Counted from the stretch's first letter, positions 7,402 through 16,208 are shown. The stretch: 35,469 nt of DNA from Natronobacterium haloterrestre (GCF_900112205.1 NZ_FOKW01000017.1:1-35469), one strand, 5' to 3'. The notes: generated by a model from the sequence alone, not told the origin. A program made the numbers and translations.

Positions 7402-7505
7402 AGGAAGCCGACACTCAATGAAACTCATTACGCTCGATAGCAAGGCCAACTCCTCACTCTACACCTAAATTTTTATTAGGCAATACACGCAAATGTGAAC
7501 CACAG

Positions 7506-8780
7506 ATGGACGACAGCGCGCCACGACGCACCGTCCCCATCAAACTCGCTGTACCACAAGAGCGTCGTGGCGACCTCCATCAAACCAAAACCCAATTCCT
7601 GCACTGCACCAACTGCACCAGCGAGTGGGCGTGGCGCTACGACGACTACTGCATCACCAGTAAGAACAAAGCCGAAAACGCCCTCTACGACGAGCTACGT
7701 GAGGAAACCAACCTCACTGCCAACCTCGTCCAGAAAGGCATCCGACGCGCCATCGAAGCCGTCGATGCAGGCGTCGAAAAGTTGAAGAAAGGCGAGAAAA
7801 CGAGTCAACCCAAGTTCGACTCGTAGAGCGTCGTCTACGACAAGCGGAGTGCGACGTTCAACGCCGACCACGCCACGCTCTCCACTCCAAACGGTAGAGT
7901 TACCTGCGAATACGTTCTCCCGCCCGAAGACGAGCGCGAGGACACGCCGTTCGGACGGTACTACGAGAGCGACGACTGGGATGCGTCGAGTGCCACACTT
8001 CAGTACGACGAGCAGGACGACACGTTCTACCTGCACGTCACGCTGAAGAATCCCGACTACGAGGTTGACGGGACGGAACGCCAAGAAAGCGAGTCACGTG
8101 ATGACACCACCGAGAACGGAGTGGTTCTCGGCGTGGACTTGAACGTGACTGGCGCGTTCGCCGTCACCAGTACTGGGGAGTTCATCGGCAGTGCAGACTA
8201 CCTCACCCACAAACGTGACCAGTACGAGCAGCGCCGCAAACGCCTGCAACAGACGGGTACACGGTCAGCGCACCTGACGATTCAGTCCATCGGTAGCCGC
8301 TTCTCGGATTGGTCGCTGGACTGGTTGCACAACCGCGCCAACGACCTCATCGCGGAAGCCCAAGACGCAGATGTGGACGGCATCATTTTCGAGAATCTTG
8401 ACCACATCCGCGAGAACATCGCCGACGGGTCGAAGTTCCAGCAGTGGGCCTAAGCGAAGTTCGTGGAACTCGTGAAGTACAAGGTCGAATCCACGACGTT
8501 GTTCGTGGATACGGTGAATCCTGCGTACACGAGTCAGAGGTGTTCGCACTGTGGGTTTACTCACGAGGACAATCGCGACGACAAGGAGTTCAAGTGTCAG
8601 TCGTGTGGGTACGAGGTGAACGCAGATTACAACGCGGCGAAGAACATCGCCAACCGATACTGCGGGTATATCCATCGCGGGCAGAAGTCTCGCGGTGGAT
8701 GGGCCGCCAGTCAACTGGCCCTCAAGTCAGGGACGTTGAACGTGAACGGCGACTACACGCCTGCCGAGTTACTCGGTTAG
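7506..8780 (+). pseudogene. tnpB: TnpB with two in-frame nonsense codons
   Basis: A single unbroken frame of 424 codons interrupted only by TAG at 7824-7826 (after QPKFDS) and TAA at 8451-8453 (after FQQWA, where a Tyr codon is likely). All TnpB landmarks are intact: an N-terminal helical/OB-like part, RuvC-I LGVDLNVTG, the Glu motif IIFENLDHIREN, zinc-ribbon cysteines CSHCGF and CQSCGYE, and the last Asp in NADYNAAKNI. In the family this is an RNA-guided nuclease. A TATA-like AAATTTTTATT lies about 30 bases upstream of the ATG. The right-end hairpin follows at 8801-8821. Inactivation appears recent. The protein differs clearly from the copy at 2092-3319, so they are separate insertions. Confidence 0.88.
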
Positions 8781-8800
8781 AACGGGAGTCCACTGACAAG

Positions 8801-8821
8801 CCTCGGGGCTTGACCCCGAGG
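8801..8821. repeat. Right-end hairpin of the second tnpB element
   Basis: CCTCGGGG, loop CTTGA, CCCCGAGG: a perfect 8-base stem, 20 bases after the tnpB stop. By analogy with characterised IS605 elements it would be the scaffold part of the right-end guide RNA, the guide being the bases that follow. Here these run directly into the 3' end of the STT3-like gene. Confidence 0.7.
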
Positions 8822-8840
8822 TAGTTGACACAGTAGTTTG

Positions 8841-11312
8841 TCATTCAACTGTAACTGTCTCCCCGTTCTCGACGGCCTCCTCCGGAACCTCGAGGCTCTC
8901 ACCGCCGACGCTGTACTCGCCGGAATAGGGCACCGTCACCGAAAGCGTCCCGTCCTCCCCGGCCGTCACTTCCCGTTCGTAGACGATCGTTTCACCGGAC
9001 ACTTCCCGTTCGGTCGCCACGGTCACGGTCTCCTCGGGCTCGAGTTCGGCCGTCACCGTTGCGCCAGGCACGACGGCAAACGCCGTCGTCTCGTCGCCGA
9101 CGTAGAGGGCCTGGTAGTGCTCGAGCGGGTCGGTTCCGTTGCTGCCGGCACCGAGCTCGCCGTGGAGTTGGTTCATCGCGGTCCCAGCGGGAATCTCCTC
9201 CCGGTCGCCGGTGATAACGACGTAGCCGACCCGGCCGTCGAACCGGTCGTACCAGCTGTCGGGCTCCTCGGCGGCCAGGAACTCGTCGTATGTGTTGGCG
9301 GCATAGCCGTAACTCTCCGACTCCCCGTTGACGAAGTAGTTGTACATCCGGTTGTCGCCCCACTGGCTCAACACGAAGGTGTCGGGGTACTCCCGGTCGA
9401 CCTGAGTGGCGTGCTCGTCGATGGCGTCGACGGCCGCCACCTCCGCGTCGCTGTATGCTGTTTGTGCGCTCAGCGACGGCACGAACAGCAGGCTCAGCCC
9501 ACAGATCAGCAGGGCGACCCAGGCCAGCGTCGCGAGCTGTCGCCAGTCACGGGGCACGACGACGCTCGGCTCCGGTTCGCCCCCGTCGGCCGCGGCGTCG
9601 CGTCGCCCGGCCCCGAGTCCGCGAGGCTCGGCCTCGTCCGATTCGCGGAATCGCCTGGGCACGCGAGCCAGATCGATCCACGCCAGCAGGTAGACCAGCC
9701 CCAGACCGCCGAGTACCGACAGGGGAATCGCCAACTGTGCCGCGAACCGCACCTGGAAGGCGGCCAGGACGAGCCAGAAGACGGTGTAGATCGACAGCAG
9801 TAGCCAGCCCGGCTCGTAGCGGCGATACGCGATCCAGCAGGCCCAGCCGAGCACGGCGAGGGCGATGTAGAAGTTGAGGCCGAGTTGGGCCAGCGGCTCG
9901 AGGACGACCGAGTTCTTCGTCGCGAACAGCGAGCCGGTCTCAGTCGCACCGTGAGCCTCACGGAAGAACAGGGCATCCGCACGTTCCCAGAGGCGGGTCC
10001 AGTCTTCCGGACGGAGCCGCCGGAACGCAAGGAGTCCGATCGCCGCCAGCACCGCCTCGAGGCCGACCAGCCCGCCGATGGGCCAGTCAACGCGTCGCCA
10101 GGCCTCTCCCAGTCCGACGACGGCCAGCGCGCCGACGGCCACGACGGCCGGAAGTATCCCGGTAAAGGACTCGTGCCAGCCCCAGCGGAAGTGCAGGAAC
10201 GCCGAGAGCAGCGCACTCACGACCAGCCCGGCCACGATCGGTGCGTTCGTCAGCCCGGGGGACAGCCCGTCACGGGCGTCGATCGCGACCTTCAGCGCGA
10301 CGTAGCCGGCCGCGGGGACGAACAGCAGGATCGAGCCGCCCCAGGCGAACGCCGACAGCGGGAGCGCGACCCCGAGCGCGAGCGCGGCGACCCACGCCCA
10401 CGGACACGCCAGGTGTTCGCGAGCGGCCGCACGGGGCTCCAATCTGTCCCGCCGTCGCTGGACGTCGACCGCCAGCCAGGCCAGCGCGAGCAGCGTGACC
10501 CCGAGCCAGAAGTACTGGTGGAGCCGGTGCTCGAGGAAGCCGACGCCCGAGTAGACGGCGTGAACGGGCGCGAGCGCGAGCAGGACCACCGACGCGACGC
10601 CGACGCGGACGTCGTCGGTGACGACGACGGCGAGCCAGTAGACGAGCACGCCGAGCGCGAGCGTCGCGACGACGGGGAGCCAGGCGGCGACCATGTCGGC
10701 GGCCCACTGATCGCCGCCCAGCAGTTCCGCGAACCACCAGTTCGCGGCGTGGGTCAGCGGTCGTCTCCCCACGGCTCCGGCGGGCATCTCCGTAAGAATC
10801 GACCAATCCGTCAGCCCGTTCGATTCCGCCAGCAACTGGTCCATCCAGTACCGGTAGTAGTACGGGTCGTTCCCCGGCGAGACAACCCGCCCCTCCCGAA
10901 ACACCGATCGCACGTTCAACAGCCGCATCGCAACCAGAAAGACGAGCGCCCCCGCCAGGGCTCCGGCCGCTCGTGGATCGAACGCAACCGGACTCGAGAA
11001 CGACACCGACAGGGACTCGTCTTCGTCCTCGTTCGAGTCAGCGATCTCCCGACCCTCGAGCGCGGCCCGAACACCCTCGCGACTCGCCACGCGATACTCG
11101 CCGTCGGTTTTCGCCACGAGATCCCGTGAGACGAGTTCCCCGAACGTTCCCGAATCGAGCGGCAGGTCGTCGAACGTCCAGGTTTCGTGCTCGGCGTCGA
11201 CCTCGAGAAGCGTCTCGAGGATCGCCTCGCCGTCGTCGGCGTCGTCGCGGAAGGCGGCCGCCGCGTCGGCGACGGCGGCAGGGTCCCGTTCCGGTTCCGG
11301 GTCGTCGGCCAT
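8841..11312 (-). CDS. STT3/AglB-like membrane glycosyltransferase paralogue
   Basis: 823 residues. Residues 1-90 are soluble and resemble a winged-helix-like domain (WTFDDLPLDSGTFGELVSRD, then LVAKTDGEYRVASREG). About a dozen membrane helices follow between residues 110 and 620, and an extracellular C-terminal domain ends in a beta-rich module. The first loop has SPGNDPYYYRYWMDQ, matching the acidic donor/metal motif of oligosaccharyltransferases, and GFLEHRLHQYFW recalls the second acidic motif. The WWDYG signature is replaced by LSQWGDNRMY, so it is not the canonical AglB. It may transfer or process surface glycans; the nearby sugar transferase and nucleotidyltransferase support this. The catalytic role is unproven. 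Confidence 0.7.
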   Translation of the reverse strand: MADDPEPERDPAAVADAAAAFRDDADDGEAILETLLEVDAEHETWTFDDLPLDSGTFGELVSRDLVAKTDGEYRVASREGVRAALEGREIADSNEDEDESLSVSFSSPVAFDPRAAGALAGALVFLVAMRLLNVRSVFREGRVVSPGNDPYYYRYWMDQLLAESNGLTDWSILTEMPAGAVGRRPLTHAANWWFAELLGGDQWAADMVAAWLPVVATLALGVLVYWLAVVVTDDVRVGVASVVLLALAPVHAVYSGVGFLEHRLHQYFWLGVTLLALAWLAVDVQRRRDRLEPRAAAREHLACPWAWVAALALGVALPLSAFAWGGSILLFVPAAGYVALKVAIDARDGLSPGLTNAPIVAGLVVSALLSAFLHFRWGWHESFTGILPAVVAVGALAVVGLGEAWRRVDWPIGGLVGLEAVLAAIGLLAFRRLRPEDWTRLWERADALFFREAHGATETGSLFATKNSVVLEPLAQLGLNFYIALAVLGWACWIAYRRYEPGWLLLSIYTVFWLVLAAFQVRFAAQLAIPLSVLGGLGLVYLLAWIDLARVPRRFRESDEAEPRGLGAGRRDAAADGGEPEPSVVVPRDWRQLATLAWVALLICGLSLLFVPSLSAQTAYSDAEVAAVDAIDEHATQVDREYPDTFVLSQWGDNRMYNYFVNGESESYGYAANTYDEFLAAEEPDSWYDRFDGRVGYVVITGDREEIPAGTAMNQLHGELGAGSNGTDPLEHYQALYVGDETTAFAVVPGATVTAELEPEETVTVATEREVSGETIVYEREVTAGEDGTLSVTVPYSGEYSVGGESLEVPEEAVENGETVTVE

Positions 11313-11442
11313 TATGCCGTACCTCCGCTCGAACTATGATAAAAACTGTGAGTGCGGGCTCGTCCGCGGGCACAGTGCCGTCACCACGCAGTCGATACCG
11401 CTGCGTTCCGATGCTCCCTCTCCGTGAGAGCGGAGACGACCG

Positions 11443-11982
11443 TCACAACTCGAACTCGAGTACGTCACCCGTCTGGACGTCCCGTTCGGCGGTCCACTCG
11501 TAGACGACCTCCAGGACGTACTGTGCCCTGTCGAAATAGACCTGCTCGGTCCCGTCCTCGTCCGGCCCGGGTGCTCGAGCCCGGTAGATACTCGTAATCG
11601 TCCGGTCGCCGTCGGCGAAGATGATGTCGATGGGGAAGTCCATATCCGGCATCGAAAACGTGAGATCCTGGACCTCGTCGTAGACGAAGAGCATCCCCCT
11701 GTCCTCGGGCAGCGTTTCGGTGTCGCTCAATCCGAGCGACTGGCGGTCCGACGTGTCCGCGATCGCCGCCGTGACTTCACCGAGTACGTCGTCATCGCCG
11801 TCGGTCACCTGCACGTCGGTCGTCTCGTAATCGGTGTGGATCTCCTGTGAGGAGTCCTCGGTCGTCTCCTCGTCCCCGACGAAGGTACCGGTACATCCCG
11901 CAAGCGAACTCATACCGATGCCCGTAGCGATACCAGCCAAAACGGTTCGCCGGTCCGACCGTGGCGATCCCGAAGCGTCCAT
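11443..11982 (-). CDS. DUF192 exported lipoprotein
   Basis: 179 residues from the ATG at 11980-11982. The N-terminus SPRSDRRTVLAGIATGIG is a Tat signal with a lipobox (SLAGC) near residue 32, so the protein is probably a lipid-anchored surface protein. The C-terminal 110 residues match DUF192: MLFVYDEVQDLTFSMPDMDF, PIDIIFADGDRTI, and the closing YVLEVVYEW. The function of DUF192 is unknown. It lies between the STT3-like and sugar-transferase genes on the same strand with gaps of 130 and 145 bases, so separate promoters are likely. Confidence 0.8.
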   Translation of the reverse strand: MDASGSPRSDRRTVLAGIATGIGMSSLAGCTGTFVGDEETTEDSSQEIHTDYETTDVQVTDGDDDVLGEVTAAIADTSDRQSLGLSDTETLPEDRGMLFVYDEVQDLTFSMPDMDFPIDIIFADGDRTITSIYRARAPGPDEDGTEQVYFDRAQYVLEVVYEWTAERDVQTGDVLEFEL

Positions 11983-12127
11983 TTCTGTAAAGGGAACCAC
12001 AACGGCAGCCAAAAACGTTTGTGACGGCTCTGCGGACTCTCATCTGAAATCGGATTTTTGCCCCCTCGAGTCACCAGCGAAAGCCGAGGGAATCGTTGGC
12101 TCCGATTCAGCCGACCCGCCGATCCTG

Positions 12128-13615
12128 TCACCGACGAACCATCGCTATCACGTCCTCGAGTACGCTCCAGACCTGCCGAATGACGATCTTCACGTCCAGC
12201 CAGAACGACTGCTGGCGGATGTACTCGAGGTCGTAGCGCAGTTTAGCGTTCGGGTTCGTACTCTTCGCGTCGTTGATCTGTGCCAGGCCGGTCAGCCCGG
12301 GCTTGACGAACCAGCGCTTGCGCCAGGCCGGCGCGTCCTCCTCGAGCAGGAGTTCCTCCTCGGTCCACGCGGCCCGCGGTCCGACGACGCTCATATCGCC
12401 GACGAAAATCGACCACAGCTGGGGCAGCTCGTCTAAATGCGTCCGACGTAACACGCGGCCGACTCGCGTGATCCGGTCGTTCTCTTCGTCTTCGGTCGGC
12501 GTTGCCGACTCGCCCTCCGGCACCATCGACCGGAACTTGTAGACGGGGAAGGTCTCGCCGAAGCCGGCGGTCCGATCCTGACTGTACAGCACCGGCCCCG
12601 GACTATCCAGTTTGATCGCGACGGCGATCACGAGCATCAGCGGCGCGAACGCGACCAGCCCGACCGTCGCGAACACGATGTCGAAGAGTCGCTTCCCCAG
12701 ATGGTCCAGCGGGTCCCACGGCTCGAGATCGACATCCACTAGCTCCCCGACGTCGCTTTCGGAGACCAGCACGCTGTCGGCGTACTCCCGGTGGACTTTG
12801 GCCGCGACGCCGTGTTCGTGACAGACGTCCAGCGCCCCGAAAAACTCCGCGCGGTCCGCCTCCCGGAACGCCAGGACGACGGTATCGACGTCGTACTCGA
12901 GGAGGACGTCCTCGAGCCGCGAGAGGCCGCCGAGTCGGTCCAGCGAACCGATCCGATCGACGCCTCGACCCGCCGCCTCGACGGTCTCGGAGCCGTCGTA
13001 CTCCAGCGCGAGCCCGCCGTCGGTCGCCAGCTCGGGGTTCTCCCGTTCGCGAATCCCCGCAACGATGGAGGGACAGAGATATCCGAGTATGGGGGCGTCG
13101 ATCGCCGGCGCGATCCGGTCGATCTGTGCCAGGTCGTCACCGACGATCAGCGTTCGGCCCTCGTCGTTCTGGGGCTGTCGGCGAATCCGGACGAACCAGG
13201 CGGGAATCGCGATCCCGAGCAGCGCGACGACCATGACGAGGGTCTGTCGCGGGAGCCGGTGTGACCACTTGAAATAACCTAGAGCAGCCAGCGCGAGCCC
13301 GCCGACGAGCACTCGCTTTTGTGCGAGAAAGACGGTGTCCAGAACGCGCCGCGGCTGGGGTTTGTACAGCGGGAACAACGCGCCACCGACGAAGGCGACG
13401 CTCAAGAGTACGGCCCAGCCGAGTGACCATCCCTCGAGCACCTGAGGCTCGAGTCGGTCGAACAGCGGCACGTGACTGGTGAACAACTCCTGTGGAACCG
13501 GGTGGTTCGCAAACACCACCGCCAGCACGACTACCGCGACCGTGCCGGCGAACGCAACGATACGATACCGCCACCCGGTAAGCATCTCGTAGGGTAGAGG
13601 GGGTACCAGGGGCAT
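12128..13615 (-). CDS. Polyprenyl-phosphate sugar-1-phosphate transferase
   Basis: 495 residues from the ATG at 13613-13615 (the frame extends to a TTG at 13645; another ATG lies at 13585). It has about five N-terminal membrane helices, a Rossmann-like domain (RTLIVGDDLAQIDRIAPAI), a further helix (FATVGLVAFAPLMLVIAVAI) and the bacterial-type sugar transferase domain at about residues 300-495. Diagnostic motifs are KFRSM, DELPQLWSI, VGPRAAW, KPGLTGLAQI and YDLEYI. The family (WbaP/WcaJ type) transfers a hexose-1-phosphate from a nucleotide sugar to a lipid phosphate, starting exopolysaccharide or glycan synthesis. A TATA-like CATAATTTAACC is near 13663-13674. Confidence 0.85.
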   Translation of the reverse strand: MPLVPPLPYEMLTGWRYRIVAFAGTVAVVVLAVVFANHPVPQELFTSHVPLFDRLEPQVLEGWSLGWAVLLSVAFVGGALFPLYKPQPRRVLDTVFLAQKRVLVGGLALAALGYFKWSHRLPRQTLVMVVALLGIAIPAWFVRIRRQPQNDEGRTLIVGDDLAQIDRIAPAIDAPILGYLCPSIVAGIRERENPELATDGGLALEYDGSETVEAAGRGVDRIGSLDRLGGLSRLEDVLLEYDVDTVVLAFREADRAEFFGALDVCHEHGVAAKVHREYADSVLVSESDVGELVDVDLEPWDPLDHLGKRLFDIVFATVGLVAFAPLMLVIAVAIKLDSPGPVLYSQDRTAGFGETFPVYKFRSMVPEGESATPTEDEENDRITRVGRVLRRTHLDELPQLWSIFVGDMSVVGPRAAWTEEELLLEEDAPAWRKRWFVKPGLTGLAQINDAKSTNPNAKLRYDLEYIRQQSFWLDVKIVIRQVWSVLEDVIAMVRR

Positions 13616-13674
13616 AAATTTGTTGAAAATACCACTCGATCGCAATATGCTGCGTTTCCCGAACTGGTTAAATT

Positions 13675-13822
13675 ATGTCCAGGCTCGGCTATTCGCCACC
13701 GTCCACCGCTTCCGTCGTGGCCTTCGCACTCGTAATCATACCCACAGTGTTCTAGTATTGGAGACCGCTGGTCCGCCCAACGGGACTATGAAGCCGAATG
13801 TGACGAGGACTATCGTGCGTAA
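13675..13822 (+). pseudogene. Broken small membrane-protein gene
   Basis: An ATG at 13675 reads MSRLGYSPPSTASVVAFALV then IIPTVF, a plausible N-terminal membrane helix, and hits TAG at 13753-13755. The next frame continues sensibly as WSAQRDYEAECDEDYRA to TAA at 13820-13822, an acidic tail typical of small haloarchaeal membrane proteins. I infer one gene of about 48 codons with a nonsense change and a frameshift. The family is unknown. Confidence 0.35.
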
Positions 13823-13923
13823 TCCAGCGACACGATTGTCTATTGGCGGATTTTGTCGACCCTCAAACGATCGCCACAACGACGTCAGAACGATTGTTGA
13901 TATCCAGAGAGAACTAGACGTCG

Positions 13924-14430
13924 TTACCGGACTTCCGTCTCGGGAACGGAGGGAACCTCATCGTCCCACTCGAGCGAATCGAGTATCGTCAGGAGATGGT
14001 CCATTCGTCGATCAAATACGTTTAGGGGATGTGAATCGAGGAAGCGAGCCTTCGACCGTTGGACGGTTTCGTTCCGGTAGTCGATCTGAAAGTGGCACTC
14101 CCCGAGTTCCATGTGGGTCTCGTCTTGATGCCATCCGAGCATCAACTGCCGGTCAGGCTCAACCCACTGAATCTCGTAAAAATCGTAGGAGTGGTTCGGT
14201 GGAAAGTCGAACGATATCTGTAACTCGGCCTCGTCGACCGCATAAGAACGATCGAGAAAGGCTGGTGCAGCAATCGTCGCTCGGACCCCAGTCTTGTTAC
14301 CAGCAGACGTCTGGTACCAGACCTGTTTGATTGGGCTATCGGCTGAGTCGGTTTGAGTCTGGAGCAGGTTATGGAGACGGCCGAGTAACGTCCGTTTATC
14401 GAGATTCGCTCGGTTTGCGAGAAAAATCAT
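13924..14430 (-). CDS. TumE-like putative toxin
   Basis: 168 residues, starting 6 bases after the stop of the HTH gene upstream, so the two form an operon. The C-terminal half contains YEIQWVEPDRQLMLGWHQDE followed by THMELGECHFQIDY and later FLDSHPL. This resembles the TumE (DUF6516-like) toxin family, which has a similar hydrophobic-aromatic stretch followed by conserved His/Asp residues. No membrane segments. The similarity is by eye and moderate; it could be another protein of unknown function fixed beside this HTH family. AT-rich codons mark it as a later arrival in the glycan locus. Confidence 0.5.
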   Translation of the reverse strand: MIFLANRANLDKRTLLGRLHNLLQTQTDSADSPIKQVWYQTSAGNKTGVRATIAAPAFLDRSYAVDEAELQISFDFPPNHSYDFYEIQWVEPDRQLMLGWHQDETHMELGECHFQIDYRNETVQRSKARFLDSHPLNVFDRRMDHLLTILDSLEWDDEVPSVPETEVR

Positions 14431-14436
14431 CGATAC

Positions 14437-14991
14437 TCACTGGGAGATGGGGAGCGACGAATCGAACGAATCGTTCTGTCCCGGGTGGAGAGACCGAGCG
14501 TCGTCGTACAGTTCCAGGGCGTGTTTCAGCAACCGTTTGTTGTCCTCACGACGTTCCCATTGCCGGAGCACACGGTTTCGGTGACGGATTTCCTCGCTGG
14601 AGTGACTGTCATCAGTCAGCGTCGATTCGAGATCCTCCCGTGATTCAACGTCGAACTCCGTTTTCCACTTCTCGATTTCGTCCTGAACCCGTGCAATCTC
14701 TTCACGAAGTTCGTCACGAGTGTTGTTATTGATGAGTTCAGCCAACTCGTTGAAATAGCGTCGCTGGTAGTTCGGCGCGTATTTTGTATTGCCGTCCACC
14801 TCAACGGCTTGTATTTGTCCGAACTCGGCCAGCATTTCCAACTCGTCCTTGGCAGTCTGCCAGGACGATATCTGCGCTTCTTCCCGGACCCATTCGACGG
14901 AGCGCGGTTGAGTAAGTGTCGTCGCGATTTTTCGAACGCGCTCGCGGGCCGAGAGGTCTTCAGTCCACGAATCGAGGCCCCGGTCGGTCAT
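14437..14991 (-). CDS. Helix-turn-helix protein with coiled coil (DUF7342-like)
   Basis: 184 residues. The N-terminal winged helix is ARERVRKIATTLTQPRSVEW, VREEAQISSWQTAKDELEML and AEFGQIQAVEVDGNTKYAPN. It is followed by a long charged helix (RDELREEIARVQDEIEKW) and a second helical segment containing RHRNRVLRQWERREDNKRLL. This matches a haloarchaeal family often annotated DUF7342. Directly upstream of a TumE-like gene, it is the likely antitoxin and autoregulator. The start sits 22-33 bases below a TATA box at 15013-15024, so the mRNA is probably leaderless. Confidence 0.65.
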   Translation of the reverse strand: MTDRGLDSWTEDLSARERVRKIATTLTQPRSVEWVREEAQISSWQTAKDELEMLAEFGQIQAVEVDGNTKYAPNYQRRYFNELAELINNNTRDELREEIARVQDEIEKWKTEFDVESREDLESTLTDDSHSSEEIRHRNRVLRQWERREDNKRLLKHALELYDDARSLHPGQNDSFDSSLPISQ

Positions 14992-15012
14992 GTGAACCGA
15001 TACGCCTGTAGG

Positions 15013-15024
15013 TCTATTATATCT
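15013..15024 (-). promoter_or_regulatory. TATA box of the HTH/TumE-like operon
   Basis: On the minus strand AGATATAATAGA lies 22-33 bases before the ATG at 14991, the spacing expected for an archaeal leaderless transcript. Confidence 0.55.
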
Positions 15025-15049
15025 TGGGTCGGATCACATATATACGAGA

Positions 15050-15387
15050 TCAATGTCTGTCGTCGTGCCTACAGTGACCAACCTCGAGTGACCAGTCTAA
15101 CGCGCCGTTCAGGAGGATACCAGCTGCGAAACGGGCGTATTCATCGGTCTCGCCGAGCACGAAGCCGAGCTGGACTACCTCGTGGGGGAACGTCCACGAT
15201 GAGAGTAACAACCTACCGCAGTACGAGCCCGAAAGGATCGCGACCGACACCGAAGATGAATTCACAGCCGAAGAGGGCACCGCCTGCCGGTGAAGACACT
15301 CGAGGATGCCACCAAAACCGCCCTTGCACAGATTCGACCTCGGAGAACCCTCGGCTCGAGTCAGACGCCCCAGTTTCGCTTCGAGCG
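15050..15387. other. Gap with decayed coding sequence
   Basis: No intact gene. Both strands keep protein-like stretches. On the minus strand PHEVVQLGFVLGETDEYARF and AAGILLNGALDWSLEV end at a stop at 15050-15052. On the plus strand there are fragments GVFIGLAEHEAELDYLVGE and ERIATDTEDEFTAEEG, the latter broken by a stop. The Gly/Leu/Asp-rich minus frame looks slightly better. I take this as the debris of one gene; family unknown. Confidence 0.35.
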
Positions 15388-16176
15388 TTAGTCCGTCGTC
15401 GATTCGGGCGTCTGCTCGACCTCCGGCGACTCCGTTTCCTGCTGCGGCCCGCCGATCCGCCCCGACTCGCTCTGTAACCGGTCCTCCGCGCGGTCGCGAT
15501 CCTCGGGGTAGCCGACGTCGACGCGCCACCCCTCCATCCGGATCGCGTCGATCGTCCGGCCGGACTGGATCAGCAGGTCGATCGCGTCCGGGAGTTCGTA
15601 CTCGCCGCGGTCGCTCTGCTGGACGAGGTGACAGGCGTGGAAGATCGCCGGCGTGAACGTGTAGAAGCCGGTCATCACCAGGTTGGAGGGTGGATCGTCG
15701 GGTTTCTCCATCACCTCGACGATCTCGCCGTACTCGTTGGTGTCGAGGACGCCGTACCGCGAGGCCTCTTCGTAGGGAACCTGCTCGACGAGGAAGGCCG
15801 CGTCGGCCCGATCCTCCTGCTGGCGGTTGACCACGTCACCGAGGTTCGCCCGGAAGACGTTGTCCCCCAGCATCAGCATGAAGTCGTCGTCGATGTACGG
15901 CTCCACCTGCAAGATCGCGTGGGCCAGCCCCAGTTGCTCGCGCTGGTGGGCATAGGTGATCGGCACGCCCCTATAGGAGTCCCCGTACCGATCCATGATC
16001 TGCTCTTTCAGGTAACCCACGACCACGATCAGCTCGTCCGCACCGATCTCGAGCAGGTTGTCGAACACGTCCTCGAGGATCGGCCGCCCGTCCACCTCGA
16101 CGAGTACCTTCGGCTTGTCATCGGTGAGCGGCCGAAGGCGCGTCCCCTTGCCGGCCGATAAGACGACAGCTTGCAT
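15388..16176 (-). CDS. Sugar-1-phosphate nucleotidylyltransferase (AglF/RmlA-like)
   Basis: 262 residues from the ATG at 16174-16176. It starts with the classic nucleotidyltransferase motif QAVVLSAGKGTRLRPLT, then DKPKVLVEVDGRPI, the metal site MLGDNVF, EVMEKPDDPPSNLVMTGFY and WRVDVGYPED. The enzyme makes a UDP- or dTDP-sugar from a hexose-1-phosphate. In haloarchaea, AglF-type members feed N-glycan and exopolysaccharide synthesis, agreeing with the sugar transferase and STT3-like genes downstream on the same strand. The acidic C-terminal tail is unusually long and may be disordered. A TATA-like CTATTTAT is at 16201-16208. Whether uridylyl or thymidylyl is used cannot be told. Confidence 0.85.
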   Translation of the reverse strand: MQAVVLSAGKGTRLRPLTDDKPKVLVEVDGRPILEDVFDNLLEIGADELIVVVGYLKEQIMDRYGDSYRGVPITYAHQREQLGLAHAILQVEPYIDDDFMLMLGDNVFRANLGDVVNRQQEDRADAAFLVEQVPYEEASRYGVLDTNEYGEIVEVMEKPDDPPSNLVMTGFYTFTPAIFHACHLVQQSDRGEYELPDAIDLLIQSGRTIDAIRMEGWRVDVGYPEDRDRAEDRLQSESGRIGGPQQETESPEVEQTPESTTD

Positions 16177-16200
16177 GTGCGACCACCACCTCGAGTCGGG

Positions 16201-16208
16201 ATAAATAG
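16201..16208. promoter_or_regulatory. Possible shared divergent TATA element
   Basis: ATAAATAG on the plus strand (CTATTTAT on the minus) lies about 25-32 bases before both the nucleotidyltransferase ATG (minus, 16176) and the ATG of a 55-residue ORF (plus, 16235). It could serve either direction. Confidence 0.4.

Noticed and set aside
7824-7826. Read-through of TAG as a recoded amino acid in the second tnpB
   Set aside because: No recoding signal or tRNA evidence, and a second, different stop (TAA at 8451) also interrupts the frame.
9885-11129. 414-residue plus-strand open frame
   Set aside because: Antisense to the STT3-like gene; Arg/Gln/Asp-rich with no hydrophobic core.
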